A stretch of DNA of 64,000 bases from Acidovorax temperans (GCF_006716905.1 NZ_VFPV01000001.1:425501-489500), one strand, 5' to 3'; shown: positions 9,231 to 16,103, counted from the first letter of the stretch. A program made the numbers and translations. Notes: generated from the sequence alone by a model not told the origin.

Positions 9231-9935
9231 ATGCGATTCAAGAAACCGCAGGTGCGCTACGCCGACACGCCGCAGCCTGCCACGCCGTACCAAGCTGCCG
9301 GCCAGGTGTGGGACGAGCGCATCGGCTCGCCGCGCGTGCAGGCGAAGAACTGGCGCCTGATGGCCTTCGGCTGCCTCACGCTCGCGCTGTTGATGGCCGG
9401 CGGCCTGGTATGGCGCTCGGCGCAGTCCTTCGTGACGCCCTACGTCGTGGAGGTGGACAACGCGGGCCAGGTGCGCGCAGTGGGCGAAGCCGCCACGCCA
9501 TACCGGCCCAACGATGCGCAGACCGCGCACCACATCGCGCGCTTCGTGACGCTGGTGCGCTCGCTGTCCATCGACCCCATCGTCGTCCGCCAGAACTGGC
9601 TGGACGCCTACGACTACACGACCGACAAGGGCGCGGCCGTGCTCAACGACTACGCACGGGTCAACGACCCGTTCGCGCGCATCGGCAAGGAGTCGGTGAC
9701 GGTGCAGATCACCAGCGTCGTGCGCGCCAGCGACACGTCTTTCAACGTGCGCTGGACGGAACGCCGCTACGTCAACGGCGCCGCAGCGGGCTTGGAGCGG
9801 TGGACGGCCGTGGTGTCCATCGTGCTCCAGCCGCCGCGCACCGAAGAACGCCTGCGCAAGAACCCCCTGGGCATCTACGTCAACGGCCTGTCGTGGAGCC
9901 GCGAACTGGATTCTTCCGAAGGAGCCAAGCCATGA
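9231..9935 (+). CDS. trbF: TrbF, mating-pair formation protein (VirB8 type)
   Basis: A 234-residue bitopic protein. A cytoplasmic N-terminus of about 40 residues precedes one membrane helix (LMAFGCLTLALLMAGGLVW); the periplasmic remainder has the VirB8/TrbF fold signature, with NWLDAYDYTTDKGAAVLNDYA and the RWTERRY strand. VirB8-type proteins nucleate assembly of the secretion channel. A GGAG site lies before the ATG at 9231. The stop overlaps trbG by 4 bases. Confidence 0.93.
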   Translation: MRFKKPQVRYADTPQPATPYQAAGQVWDERIGSPRVQAKNWRLMAFGCLTLALLMAGGLVWRSAQSFVTPYVVEVDNAGQVRAVGEAATPYRPNDAQTAHHIARFVTLVRSLSIDPIVVRQNWLDAYDYTTDKGAAVLNDYARVNDPFARIGKESVTVQITSVVRASDTSFNVRWTERRYVNGAAAGLERWTAVVSIVLQPPRTEERLRKNPLGIYVNGLSWSRELDSSEGAKP

Positions 9936-10924
9936 ATGATCTTTTCCGTAAATCCGCCTTGCCGGTGATCTTGCTTGCCCTGACGGGCTGCGCCACGCAG
10001 GGCAAGCCATCGCCGACCATCTCGCTCGATGAGCCGGTGCAGGCCCAGCCGCTGCCCGAGCCACCCGCGCCGGTGGAGGTGGTGGCCGTGCCCGAGGTGC
10101 TGCCGATGCCGGCGCAGTTGAAGCCATTGCCCGAAGCCGAGGACGCCAAGCCCACGCCGGAGCCAGCCGACGAGAAGGTGCGCGTCTCGCGCGCCAATGC
10201 AGAGGCCCGCGTCGCGCCCACGCGCGAGGGCTACGTCAACGCAATTCAGGTGTGGCCGTTCACCGATGGCGCGCTCTATCAGGTCTATGCAGCCGTGGGC
10301 CGCGTGACCGTGATTTCGCTCCAGCCGGGCGAGGAGCTGGTGACGGTGGCCGCCGGCGATACCGTGCGCTGGATCGTGGGCGATACATCGAGCGGCAGCG
10401 GTGCCGACCTGCGCGTCAATGTGCTGGTCAAGCCGATCCGCTCGGGCCTCAAGACCAATCTCGTCATCACCACCAACCGCAGGACGTACCTGCTGGAGTT
10501 GGCTTCGACGGAAAAGACGTGGATGGCGTCGGCTTCTTGGGAGTATCCGCGTGACCGGATGCTGGCCTTGCAGCGCCAGGCGCAGGCGGCCAGCGCCGCC
10601 GCGCCGGTGGACTCCGGCTTGTCGCTGGAAAACCTGCGCTTCCGCTACGCGGTCAGCGGTAGCAACCCGCCGTGGAAGCCGCTGCGCGCCTTCGACGACG
10701 GGCAGAAGGTCTATATCCAGTTCCCCGCCGGCATCGCGCAAGGCGAGCTGCCGCCGCTGTTCGTGATCGGGCCGGAAGGCGACGGGCAACTGGTCAACTC
10801 CCGCTTCCGCTCGCCGTACTACATCGTGGATCGGCTGTTCGGTGCCGCCGAACTGCGCCTGGGCGGGGACAAGGGCGACGTGGTGCGAATTGAGCGCACG
10901 GACGGCGTTGCGCGGAGGAACTGA
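9932..10924 (+). CDS. trbG: TrbG, outer-membrane core protein (VirB9 type)
   Basis: The 330-residue product starts with a lipoprotein signal (LALTGCATQ; lipid-attachment Cys about residue 20) and a Pro/Glu-rich linker (residues 35-75). The rest is the VirB9/TrbG beta-rich domain, including ITTNRRTYLLELASTEKTWM. TrbG forms the outer-membrane core complex with TrbI. The start at 9932 overlaps the trbF stop; the same frame is open far upstream across trbF and trbL, but those starts are not credible. Confidence 0.93.
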   Translation: MNDLFRKSALPVILLALTGCATQGKPSPTISLDEPVQAQPLPEPPAPVEVVAVPEVLPMPAQLKPLPEAEDAKPTPEPADEKVRVSRANAEARVAPTREGYVNAIQVWPFTDGALYQVYAAVGRVTVISLQPGEELVTVAAGDTVRWIVGDTSSGSGADLRVNVLVKPIRSGLKTNLVITTNRRTYLLELASTEKTWMASASWEYPRDRMLALQRQAQAASAAAPVDSGLSLENLRFRYAVSGSNPPWKPLRAFDDGQKVYIQFPAGIAQGELPPLFVIGPEGDGQLVNSRFRSPYYIVDRLFGAAELRLGGDKGDVVRIERTDGVARRN

Positions 10925-10926
10925 CC

Positions 10927-12204
10927 ATGAGCCAAGACGACACCCCCGACCTCGCCACGCCGCAGGCAGGCAAGGTCGCGCCGGAAGCGGTGGCGCTGCG
11001 CGCCCAGCCGCGCCCGGTCACTCGCCTGAACCGGCGCACGCTGGCCATCCTCGTCGGCGGCCTGTCGGTCGCCGTCCTTGGGGCCACGATCTGGTCGCTA
11101 CAACCGCAGCGACGCAGTGCGGGCGAGCAAACCGAGCTTTACAACGTCGATCGCGTCTCGAAATCCGAAGGGCTGGATGCGCTGCCGACGGACTACTCGA
11201 AGCTGCCACCAGCCTTACCGCCCGATGTGCCCGAGCTGGGGCCGCCGTTGCCCGGCGACCTTGGCCCGGCCATCGTCGCTTCGCAGCAGCCGGTGACGCC
11301 GGGCTATTCGCCGCCAGGCCATGATCCCGAAGATGCCTTGCGCAAGGAGGCGGACGCGGCGGCGGCCTCGTCGGTGTTCTTCCGCTCGGGCGGCCAAGGG
11401 CAGACCGCCGCCACGGTCGCGCAGGCAGCGCCGGGGGCTGCAAGTACGCTTGCGGCCTTCGATCCGCTCGCTGCTGGGCCTGCCTCGACGGCGGCCCAGC
11501 CCGCCGACCCGACCGCCGTGCAGAACCGGCAAGACCAGAAAGAGGCGTTCCTGAAAGCCGGTTCTACGGAAACCCGCAATTCCGGCAATCTGGCGCTGCC
11601 CGCGTCGCCGTATCAGGTGATGGCCGGAACGGTGATCGCCGGTGCGCTGGTGACAGGCATCAAGTCGGACTTGCCGGGCGACGTGATCGGCACTGTGACG
11701 GAGCCGGTCTATGACACGGCCACCGGCAAGTTCCTGCTGATACCGCAGGGATCGCGCATCCTCGGGCGTTACAACAGCCAGGTCAGCTACGGGCAGAGCC
11801 GCGTGCAGGTGGTGTGGAACCGCATCATCCTGCCGGATACGTCATCGCTGACGCTCGACAACCTCGTGGGCACCGGCCCGGCCGGCTACGCGGGCTTGGA
11901 GGATGACGTGGACTGGCACTGGAACCGCATCTTTGCCGGTGCGGTGCTGACGACGCTGCTTGGCGTCGGCGCAGAACTGGCCGCGCCGGAGAACGGCCAG
12001 GACGGCAACCGCATCGTCATCGCCGGGCGTGACAGCGCGCAGGACAGCATCAACCAGGTCGGCCAGGAGATCACCCGGCGCAACATGAATATCCAGCCGA
12101 CGCTGACCGAGCGGCCGGGCCTGCCGGTGCGGATCATCGTCAACCGGGATCTGGTGCTGCGGCCGTACCAGCCCCTGTTCTTCAATCGTGGAGCTTCCCA
12201 ATGA
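10927..12204 (+). CDS. trbI: TrbI, envelope-spanning core protein (VirB10 type)
   Basis: VirB10/TrbI proteins span inner and outer membranes and gate the channel. This 425-residue product has one N-terminal membrane helix (TLAILVGGLSVAVLGATIW), a long Pro/Ala-rich periplasmic linker (about residues 85-200), and the C-terminal TrbI beta-barrel domain. Typical family signatures are VMAGTVIAGALVTGIKSDLPG, LLIPQGSRILGRYNS and the C-terminal LPVRIIVNRDLVLRPY. It is separated from trbG by 2 bases and overlaps the DUF2274 gene by 4. Confidence 0.94.
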   Translation: MSQDDTPDLATPQAGKVAPEAVALRAQPRPVTRLNRRTLAILVGGLSVAVLGATIWSLQPQRRSAGEQTELYNVDRVSKSEGLDALPTDYSKLPPALPPDVPELGPPLPGDLGPAIVASQQPVTPGYSPPGHDPEDALRKEADAAAASSVFFRSGGQGQTAATVAQAAPGAASTLAAFDPLAAGPASTAAQPADPTAVQNRQDQKEAFLKAGSTETRNSGNLALPASPYQVMAGTVIAGALVTGIKSDLPGDVIGTVTEPVYDTATGKFLLIPQGSRILGRYNSQVSYGQSRVQVVWNRIILPDTSSLTLDNLVGTGPAGYAGLEDDVDWHWNRIFAGAVLTTLLGVGAELAAPENGQDGNRIVIAGRDSAQDSINQVGQEITRRNMNIQPTLTERPGLPVRIIVNRDLVLRPYQPLFFNRGASQ

Positions 12205-12443
12205 GTGCGACCAAGAAGCTGCGGCTCGGGCCGCTGCCCAAGACCGAAAGCGTCAAACTGACCTTTGCCTGCCCGGCCAGCTTGAAAGCCGACCTCGACC
12301 GCTACGCCGCGCTGCACGCGCAGGCGTATGGCGAGGCGGTCGATGCCGTGACGCTGATCCCGCACATGCTGGAGGCGTTCATGGCGGGGGATCGGGGATT
12401 CAAGCGCACACAGCCCAAGAACGGAAAAGCCGCCCCTGCGTGA
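12201..12443 (+). CDS. DUF2274 protein, last gene of the transfer operon
   Basis: An 80-residue protein (KKLRLGPLPKTESVKLTFAC, then SLKADLDRYAALHAQAYG) of a family found directly after trbI in Tn4371-like elements. Its conserved C-terminal part (LIPHMLEAFMAGDRGFK) resembles small RHH-like accessory proteins, but no function is established. It overlaps trbI by 4 bases. Its stop codon lies inside the loop of the hairpin that terminates the convergent tRNA-Leu gene, so the two genes are packed tail to tail with 18 bases between them. Confidence 0.85.
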   Translation: MSATKKLRLGPLPKTESVKLTFACPASLKADLDRYAALHAQAYGEAVDAVTLIPHMLEAFMAGDRGFKRTQPKNGKAAPA

Positions 12444-12455
12444 ACAGGGGCGGCT
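12428..12455 (-). terminator. Rho-independent terminator of the intron-bearing tRNA-Leu
   Basis: Perfect 11-bp stem AGCCGCCCCTG / CAGGGGCGGCT with a 6-base loop. Read on the minus strand it is followed by TTTT, placing it right after the tRNA 3' end. It lies within the last codons of the DUF2274 gene. On the + strand there is no T tract, so it should act mainly on the tRNA transcript. Confidence 0.85.
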
Positions 12456-12461
12456 CTGGAT

Positions 12462-12778
12462 TGGTGCCCGAGGCCGGAATCGAACCGGCACGCCTTTCGG
12501 CGAGGGATTTTCTTACCACTTCGACTTTCGCCGCCGCCCTGCTCAACGCAGGGCGTTCGTGGTCTGGAGCACGCCTTCACCATAGCCTTGCGGCCGTAGG
12601 TGCCCGCCGTCTGCTCTCTACACCTTCCCAAGCTGTAGCTTGGGCTTGGCTCGGCGTTGGCTCGGATGCAAAAGCATCCAGGGCGTTCGCCGACTTTGAC
12701 GGGCTTCACTTCGGGCGTTTCCCCCCGAAGGCTCAAATTGTTCAAGTCCCTTGTGTCTACCGATTTCACCACTCGGGC
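12462..12778 (-). tRNA. tRNA-Leu(UAA) interrupted by a group I intron
   Basis: The 5' exon is 12,744-12,778 (35 nt) and the 3' exon 12,462-12,511 (50 nt, CCA encoded). Joined, they give a complete 85-nt class II leucine tRNA: acceptor GCCCGAG/CTCGGGC, D arm with GGTAGA, anticodon stem AGGGA/TCCCT, loop CTTAAAA with anticodon UAA, a long variable arm and the T arm GCCGG-TTCGATT-CCGGC. The exons are separated by 232 nt. The gene lies between the last ICE gene and a broken leuZ, and I infer that it belongs to the ICE and replaces the broken tRNA. No convincing promoter is visible just upstream (12,779-12,830). Confidence 0.95.
12512..12743 (-). ncRNA. Group I self-splicing intron in tRNA-Leu(UAA) (IC3-like)
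   Basis: The insertion lies exactly between U34 and A35 of the anticodon, the position used by cyanobacterial and plastid trnL(UAA) introns. The 5' exon ends in CUU and can pair with an internal guide GAG (at about 12,731-12,734) through the obligatory U-G wobble. The intron ends in G, as required. Core elements can be read: GAGCCAAGCC (P/Q type) and GGTGTAGAGAGCAGACGG (R type, the P7/guanosine-binding side). There is no homing endonuclease gene; at 232 nt it is compact. I did not fold it completely, so subgroup IC3 is by resemblance. Confidence 0.92.
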
Positions 12779-12940
12779 GTAGTGCTCAACACACTAAAAA
12801 CACCTACCTCCATCTACTGGCGCCTAGCTGGCCCCTGGCCGTCAAACCTAGCTGCAAAGCCACAGCTCGGATGCCCGCAAACCGTTGTCACTATTGACCT
12901 TCTGGCTCGGTAGTTCTAGCAGGAAGGACTTGACAAAACA
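12779..12940. other. Right terminal segment of the ICE, noncoding
   Basis: These 162 bases lie between the intron-bearing tRNA-Leu and the leuZ remnant. No gene is credible here. A short direct repeat, CCTAGCTG, is seen near 12,822 and 12,847. The segment probably holds integrase-binding sites, but I cannot identify arm sites. Confidence 0.5.
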
Positions 12941-12953
12941 GATTTTAAGTCCG
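12927..12953. other. Candidate attR junction of the ICE
   Basis: On the minus strand, GGACTT (still part of the leuZ anticodon arm) and AAGTCC (element side) form inverted arms around a 15-base centre. This is the layout of a tyrosine-recombinase core site. Similarity to a leucine tRNA stops at 12,941, inside the feature. The crossover is therefore inferred to be in or next to the anticodon loop. The opposite end and the integrase are outside the window. Confidence 0.6.
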
Positions 12954-12981
12954 CAGTGTCTACCAATTTCACCATCGGGGC
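12941..12981 (-). pseudogene. leuZ: Truncated chromosomal tRNA-Leu(UAA), 5' half only (leuZ remnant)
   Basis: Forty-one bases form an intact 5' half of a leucine tRNA: acceptor strand GCCCCGA, the D arm GGTGAAATTGGTAGA, and anticodon arm GCGGA with loop CTTAAAA. Similarity stops right after the loop, where the 3' stem strand should read TCCGC but the sequence gives TCTGT. No variable arm, T arm or CCA follows. It is the last member of the Gly-Cys-Gly-Leu cluster, the position of leuZ in glyW-cysT-leuZ operons. I infer it was the native gene, cut by ICE integration. Confidence 0.85.
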
Positions 12982-13055
12982 GCCAGCCACCGAGTGCGTG
13001 TTGCCCGGCAGCGTAACCCGGACGTCGCCGCAGAGCAACGTCCCATCGAACAAGA

Positions 13056-13091
13056 GCAACGCAATCACTGAAGATTGGATGATTGCGTTGC
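13056..13091. repeat. 12-bp perfect inverted repeat between tRNA-Gly and the leuZ remnant
   Basis: GCAACGCAATCA and TGATTGCGTTGC flank a 12-base loop. There is no adjacent T tract, so it is not a typical terminator. It lies inside the tRNA cluster transcript, where it may be a processing or transcription signal. Confidence 0.6.
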
Positions 13092-13101
13092 ACCAAGAAA
13101 A

Positions 13102-13124
13102 AAGGGAAGCCTGAGCTTCCCTTT
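13102..13124 (-). terminator. Hairpin downstream of tRNA-Gly copy 2
   Basis: On the minus strand GGGAAGC, a short loop and GCTTCCC are followed by TTTTTT. This is a standard intrinsic terminator shape 6 bases after the tRNA-Gly 3' end. It would reduce, but need not stop, transcription into the leuZ remnant. Confidence 0.65.
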
Positions 13125-13129
13125 GAATT

Positions 13130-13205
13130 TGGAGCGGGAAAAGAGTCTCGAACTCTCGACCTCAACCTTGGCAAGGTTGCGCTCTACCAACTGAGCTATT
13201 CCCGC
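13130..13205 (-). tRNA. glyW: tRNA-Gly(GCC), copy 2
   Basis: A 76-nt gene with encoded CCA. The acceptor is GCGGGAA/TTCCCGC. The anticodon arm CAACC-TTGCCAA-GGTTG gives anticodon GCC. It is identical to the copy at 13,465-13,540, and both are followed by a similar hairpin, so the unit was probably duplicated around tRNA-Cys. Confidence 0.97.
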
Positions 13206-13336
13206 ATTTTGCATCAACACTTCAGTGCATCAGCAAGAATTAAATTATAACACAATTTTTGAATTTCTGCGAAATTTCAAAAATTTTTCCAACTCTCTGA
13301 AGTAACTCAAGTCACTTCAGCAAGTCAGCCGCATCC

Positions 13337-13410
13337 TGGAGGCGCGGTCCGGAGTCGAACCGGACTAACCGGATTTGCAATCCGGGGCATAACCGCTTTG
13401 CTACCGCGCC
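13337..13410 (-). tRNA. cysT: tRNA-Cys(GCA)
   Basis: A 74-nt gene with encoded CCA. The acceptor is GGCGCGG/CCGCGCC and the anticodon arm CCGGAT-TGCAA-ATCCGG gives anticodon GCA. It lies between two identical tRNA-Gly(GCC) genes, in the same order as glyW-cysT in E. coli. The 131 bases to the next tRNA are AT-rich and hold no gene. Confidence 0.97.
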
Positions 13411-13428
13411 AGAAACCACTGCCTTGGC

Positions 13429-13458
13429 AAAAAAGGGAAGCTGATGCTTCCCTTTTTT
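13429..13458 (-). terminator. Symmetrical hairpin between tRNA-Gly copy 1 and tRNA-Cys
   Basis: AAAAAAGGGAAGC, a TGAT loop and GCTTCCCTTTTTT form a 13-bp stem with A and T runs at the base, so it could terminate in either direction. It lies 6 bases after the tRNA-Gly 3' end. tRNA-Cys would then depend on read-through or its own promoter. Confidence 0.65.
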
Positions 13459-13464
13459 GGAATT

Positions 13465-13540
13465 TGGAGCGGGAAAAGAGTCTCGAACTCTCGACCTCAA
13501 CCTTGGCAAGGTTGCGCTCTACCAACTGAGCTATTCCCGC
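13465..13540 (-). tRNA. glyW: tRNA-Gly(GCC), copy 1
   Basis: A 76-nt gene, identical to the copy at 13,130-13,205, with anticodon GCC and CCA encoded. It is the first gene of the tRNA cluster, 46 bases downstream of a recognisable promoter. Confidence 0.97.
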
Positions 13541-13586
13541 ATTTATCGAAGCCTTACATTCTACAACGTTTGCTGCGATGGGATGA

Positions 13587-13616
13587 ATTGTAGCGCATTT
13601 TTTGGAGGTTTTCGAA
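13587..13616 (-). promoter_or_regulatory. Promoter of the tRNA cluster
   Basis: On the minus strand, TTCGAA (13,611-13,616) and TACAAT (13,587-13,592) are separated by 18 bases. The -10 box is one mismatch from consensus and the -35 box weaker. It lies just after the lon stop and before the first tRNA-Gly. Confidence 0.55.
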
Positions 13617-13623
13617 AAAAACT

Positions 13624-16050
13624 TCAGTGCTTCAAAGAATCGTTACTGACTGCCGGAGAAGTTTTGTCTGCCGTCACTGCAGTAACTGCAGCCTCCTCGT
13701 CTGACAAGGGGACAGGCTTGCGCTCCAGCGCCACCTCAAGAACCTTATCAATCCACTTCACAGGAATGATCTCGAGTCCGCTTTTCACATTCTCGGGAAT
13801 CTCCTGCAGATCCTTGACGTTCTCTTCCGGGATCAACACGGTCTTGATGCCGCCACGCAAGGCCGCCAGCAATTTTTCCTTCAACCCGCCAATCGCCGTA
13901 ACTTCACCGCGCAAGGTGATCTCACCCGTCATGGCAACATCTCCACGAACAGGAATGCCTGTGAGGGCGGAGACAAATGCAGTGGTCATTGCAGCACCTG
14001 CGCTCGGGCCATCCTTCGGCGTGGCGCCATCCGGCACGTGGATATGAATGTCCCGTTTTTCAAACACTTCATCCTTGATGCCCAGCAGCCGGGCACGGCT
14101 GCGCACAACCGTTCGCGCAGCCTCCACGGATTCCTTCATCACATCACCCAGTGATCCTGTGCGAGTAATGACACCCTTGCCTGGCATGGTCGCAGCTTCG
14201 ATGGTGAGCAGGTCGCCACCCACCTCGGTCCAGGCCAATCCGACCACTTGGCCGATCTGGTTTTGCTGCTCAGCTCGCCCGTAGGTGTACTTGCGCACAC
14301 CCAGGTAATCGGGCAGGTTGTCTTCCGTGACCACCACCTGGGGCGTGAGCTTTTTCAGCTGCAAGCCCTTCACCACCTTGCGGCAGATCTTGGACAACTC
14401 CCGCTCCAACGACCGCACACCCGCCTCACGGGTGTAGTAGCGAACCATGTCGCGCACCGCAGCTTCGGTAATCAACAACTCTTCGTCCTTGACTCCGTTG
14501 TTCTTCAGCTGCTTGGGCAACAAATAGCGCATGGCAATGTTGGTCTTCTCGTCCTCGGTGTATCCCGACAAGCGAATCACTTCCATCCGGTCCAGCAGTG
14601 CAGGAGGAATGTTCATCGAGTTGGACGTCGCCACAAACATCACGTCGCTCAGGTCGAAGTCAACCTCTACGTAATGGTCGCCAAATGTGTGGTTCTGCTC
14701 AGGGTCCAACACCTCCAGCAGTGCGCTGGATGGATCGCCTCGGAAATCAGTGCCAAGCTTGTCAATCTCATCCAAAAGGAACAGCGGATTGCGCGTTCCC
14801 ACCTTGGACAAGCTTTGGAGCACCTTCCCAGGCAAAGCCCCGATGTAGGTGCGCCGGTGCCCGCGAATTTCGGCTTCGTCCCGCATACCGCCCAGCGCCA
14901 TGCGTACGTACTTGCGCCCAGTGGCTTTGGCAATCGACTGTCCGAGCGAAGTCTTGCCCACCCCTGGAGGCCCCACCAGACACAGAATAGGCGCCTTGAC
15001 CTTGTCGACGCGTTGCTGCACAGCAAGGTATTCAAGGATGCGGTCTTTGACTTTATCGAGACCAAAGTGGTCTTCGTTCAAGACACCTTCGGCGTTGACC
15101 AAATCATGCTTGATCTTGGTCTTTTTAGCCCAAGGCAAAGCTGTCAACACATCGATGTAATTGCGCACGACCGATGCCTCAGCAGACATGGGAGACATCA
15201 GCTTGAGCTTTTTCAATTCAGCTTCTGCCTTCTTGCGAGCCTCGGCAGGCATCTTGGCGAGCTTGATCTTCTTCTCAATCTCTTCGATGTCCGCGCCGTC
15301 GTCGCCCTCACCCAATTCTTTCTGGATGGCTTTGACCTGCTCATTCAGATAGAAGTCGCGCTGGTTCTTCTCCATCTGGCGCTTCACGCGCCCACGGATT
15401 TTCTTGTCAACGTTCAGGATGTCGACTTCACGATCAAGCTGCTCGAACAGATTCTCAAGGCGAGCCTTCACATCGGAGAGGTCCAGTACCACCTGCTTGT
15501 TCTCAAGCTTCAGAGGCAGATGGGCCGCAATGGTGTCGGCCAAACGGCCCGGATCATCGATGCTGGCGATCGACGTCAAAATCTCGGGTGGGATCTTTTT
15601 GTTCAGTTTGACGTATTGGTCAAACTGCTGCATCACTGCTCGACGCAAAGCCTCAATTTCACTCGACTTGGCTTCGTCAGCAGCAGGGGCAACTGGCGTC
15701 ACCGTAGCGTTGAAATGGGTTTCTGCATCCTCTATGGAGGAGACCAAGGCACGCTGCTGGCCTTCCACCAGCACCTTGACGGTGCCGTCGGGAAGTTTGA
15801 GCATCTGCAAAATGGTCGAGACACAGCCGACATCAAACATATCAGACACCGAAGGCTCGTCTTTGGCGGCGGCCTTCTGGGCGACCAACATGATGCGCCG
15901 CTCGGCTTCCATGGCCAACTCCAACGCCTTGATGCTTTTGGGTCTTCCCACAAACAGCGGGATAACCATATGGGGAAACACCACCACATCACGCAAGGGC
16001 AACAGTGGAAGGTCAAGGGGGGTGGCTGGGAGGGGGGTATGTCCGGACAT
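13624..16050 (-). CDS. lon: Lon ATP-dependent protease
   Basis: Lon is a homo-oligomeric AAA+ serine protease that degrades misfolded and regulatory proteins in the cytoplasm. The 808-residue product is full length. It has the N-terminal substrate domain (LPLLPLRDVVVFPHMVIPL), Walker A GPPGVGKTS near residue 357, Walker B FLLDEIDKLG, and the protease domain with catalytic Ser in DGPSAGAAM (about 681) and Lys in GGLKEKLLAA (about 724). It is the last gene of the conserved tig-clpP-clpX-lon series. A heat-shock-like promoter may precede it. Confidence 0.98.
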   Translation of the reverse strand: MSGHTPLPATPLDLPLLPLRDVVVFPHMVIPLFVGRPKSIKALELAMEAERRIMLVAQKAAAKDEPSVSDMFDVGCVSTILQMLKLPDGTVKVLVEGQQRALVSSIEDAETHFNATVTPVAPAADEAKSSEIEALRRAVMQQFDQYVKLNKKIPPEILTSIASIDDPGRLADTIAAHLPLKLENKQVVLDLSDVKARLENLFEQLDREVDILNVDKKIRGRVKRQMEKNQRDFYLNEQVKAIQKELGEGDDGADIEEIEKKIKLAKMPAEARKKAEAELKKLKLMSPMSAEASVVRNYIDVLTALPWAKKTKIKHDLVNAEGVLNEDHFGLDKVKDRILEYLAVQQRVDKVKAPILCLVGPPGVGKTSLGQSIAKATGRKYVRMALGGMRDEAEIRGHRRTYIGALPGKVLQSLSKVGTRNPLFLLDEIDKLGTDFRGDPSSALLEVLDPEQNHTFGDHYVEVDFDLSDVMFVATSNSMNIPPALLDRMEVIRLSGYTEDEKTNIAMRYLLPKQLKNNGVKDEELLITEAAVRDMVRYYTREAGVRSLERELSKICRKVVKGLQLKKLTPQVVVTEDNLPDYLGVRKYTYGRAEQQNQIGQVVGLAWTEVGGDLLTIEAATMPGKGVITRTGSLGDVMKESVEAARTVVRSRARLLGIKDEVFEKRDIHIHVPDGATPKDGPSAGAAMTTAFVSALTGIPVRGDVAMTGEITLRGEVTAIGGLKEKLLAALRGGIKTVLIPEENVKDLQEIPENVKSGLEIIPVKWIDKVLEVALERKPVPLSDEEAAVTAVTADKTSPAVSNDSLKH

Positions 16051-16075
16051 GGAAATCCTCAGTTAACTCTGTGGA

Positions 16076-16103
16076 ATATGGTCCACATATGGGGATTTTC
16101 AAC
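16076..16103 (-). promoter_or_regulatory. Candidate sigma-32 heat-shock promoter of lon
   Basis: On the minus strand GTTGAAA (16,097-16,103) and ACCATAT (16,076-16,082) are spaced by 14 bases, close to the sigma-32 pattern CTTGAAA-N(13-15)-CCCCATNT. It lies about 26-53 bases before the lon ATG. The match is imperfect. Confidence 0.4.

Noticed and set aside
12521-12740. Homing endonuclease gene within the group I intron
   Set aside because: No credible frame of sufficient length or LAGLIDADG/HNH/GIY-YIG motif; 232 nt is too short.
12188-12913. 241-codon + strand frame across the tRNA-Leu and intron
   Set aside because: It crosses a complete split tRNA and a group I intron core on the other strand and has no protein features.
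13056-13458. CRISPR-like array suggested by repeated hairpins and identical segments
   Set aside because: The repeats are two tRNA-Gly genes with their terminators; spacing and sequence do not fit a CRISPR array. No array was seen anywhere in the window.
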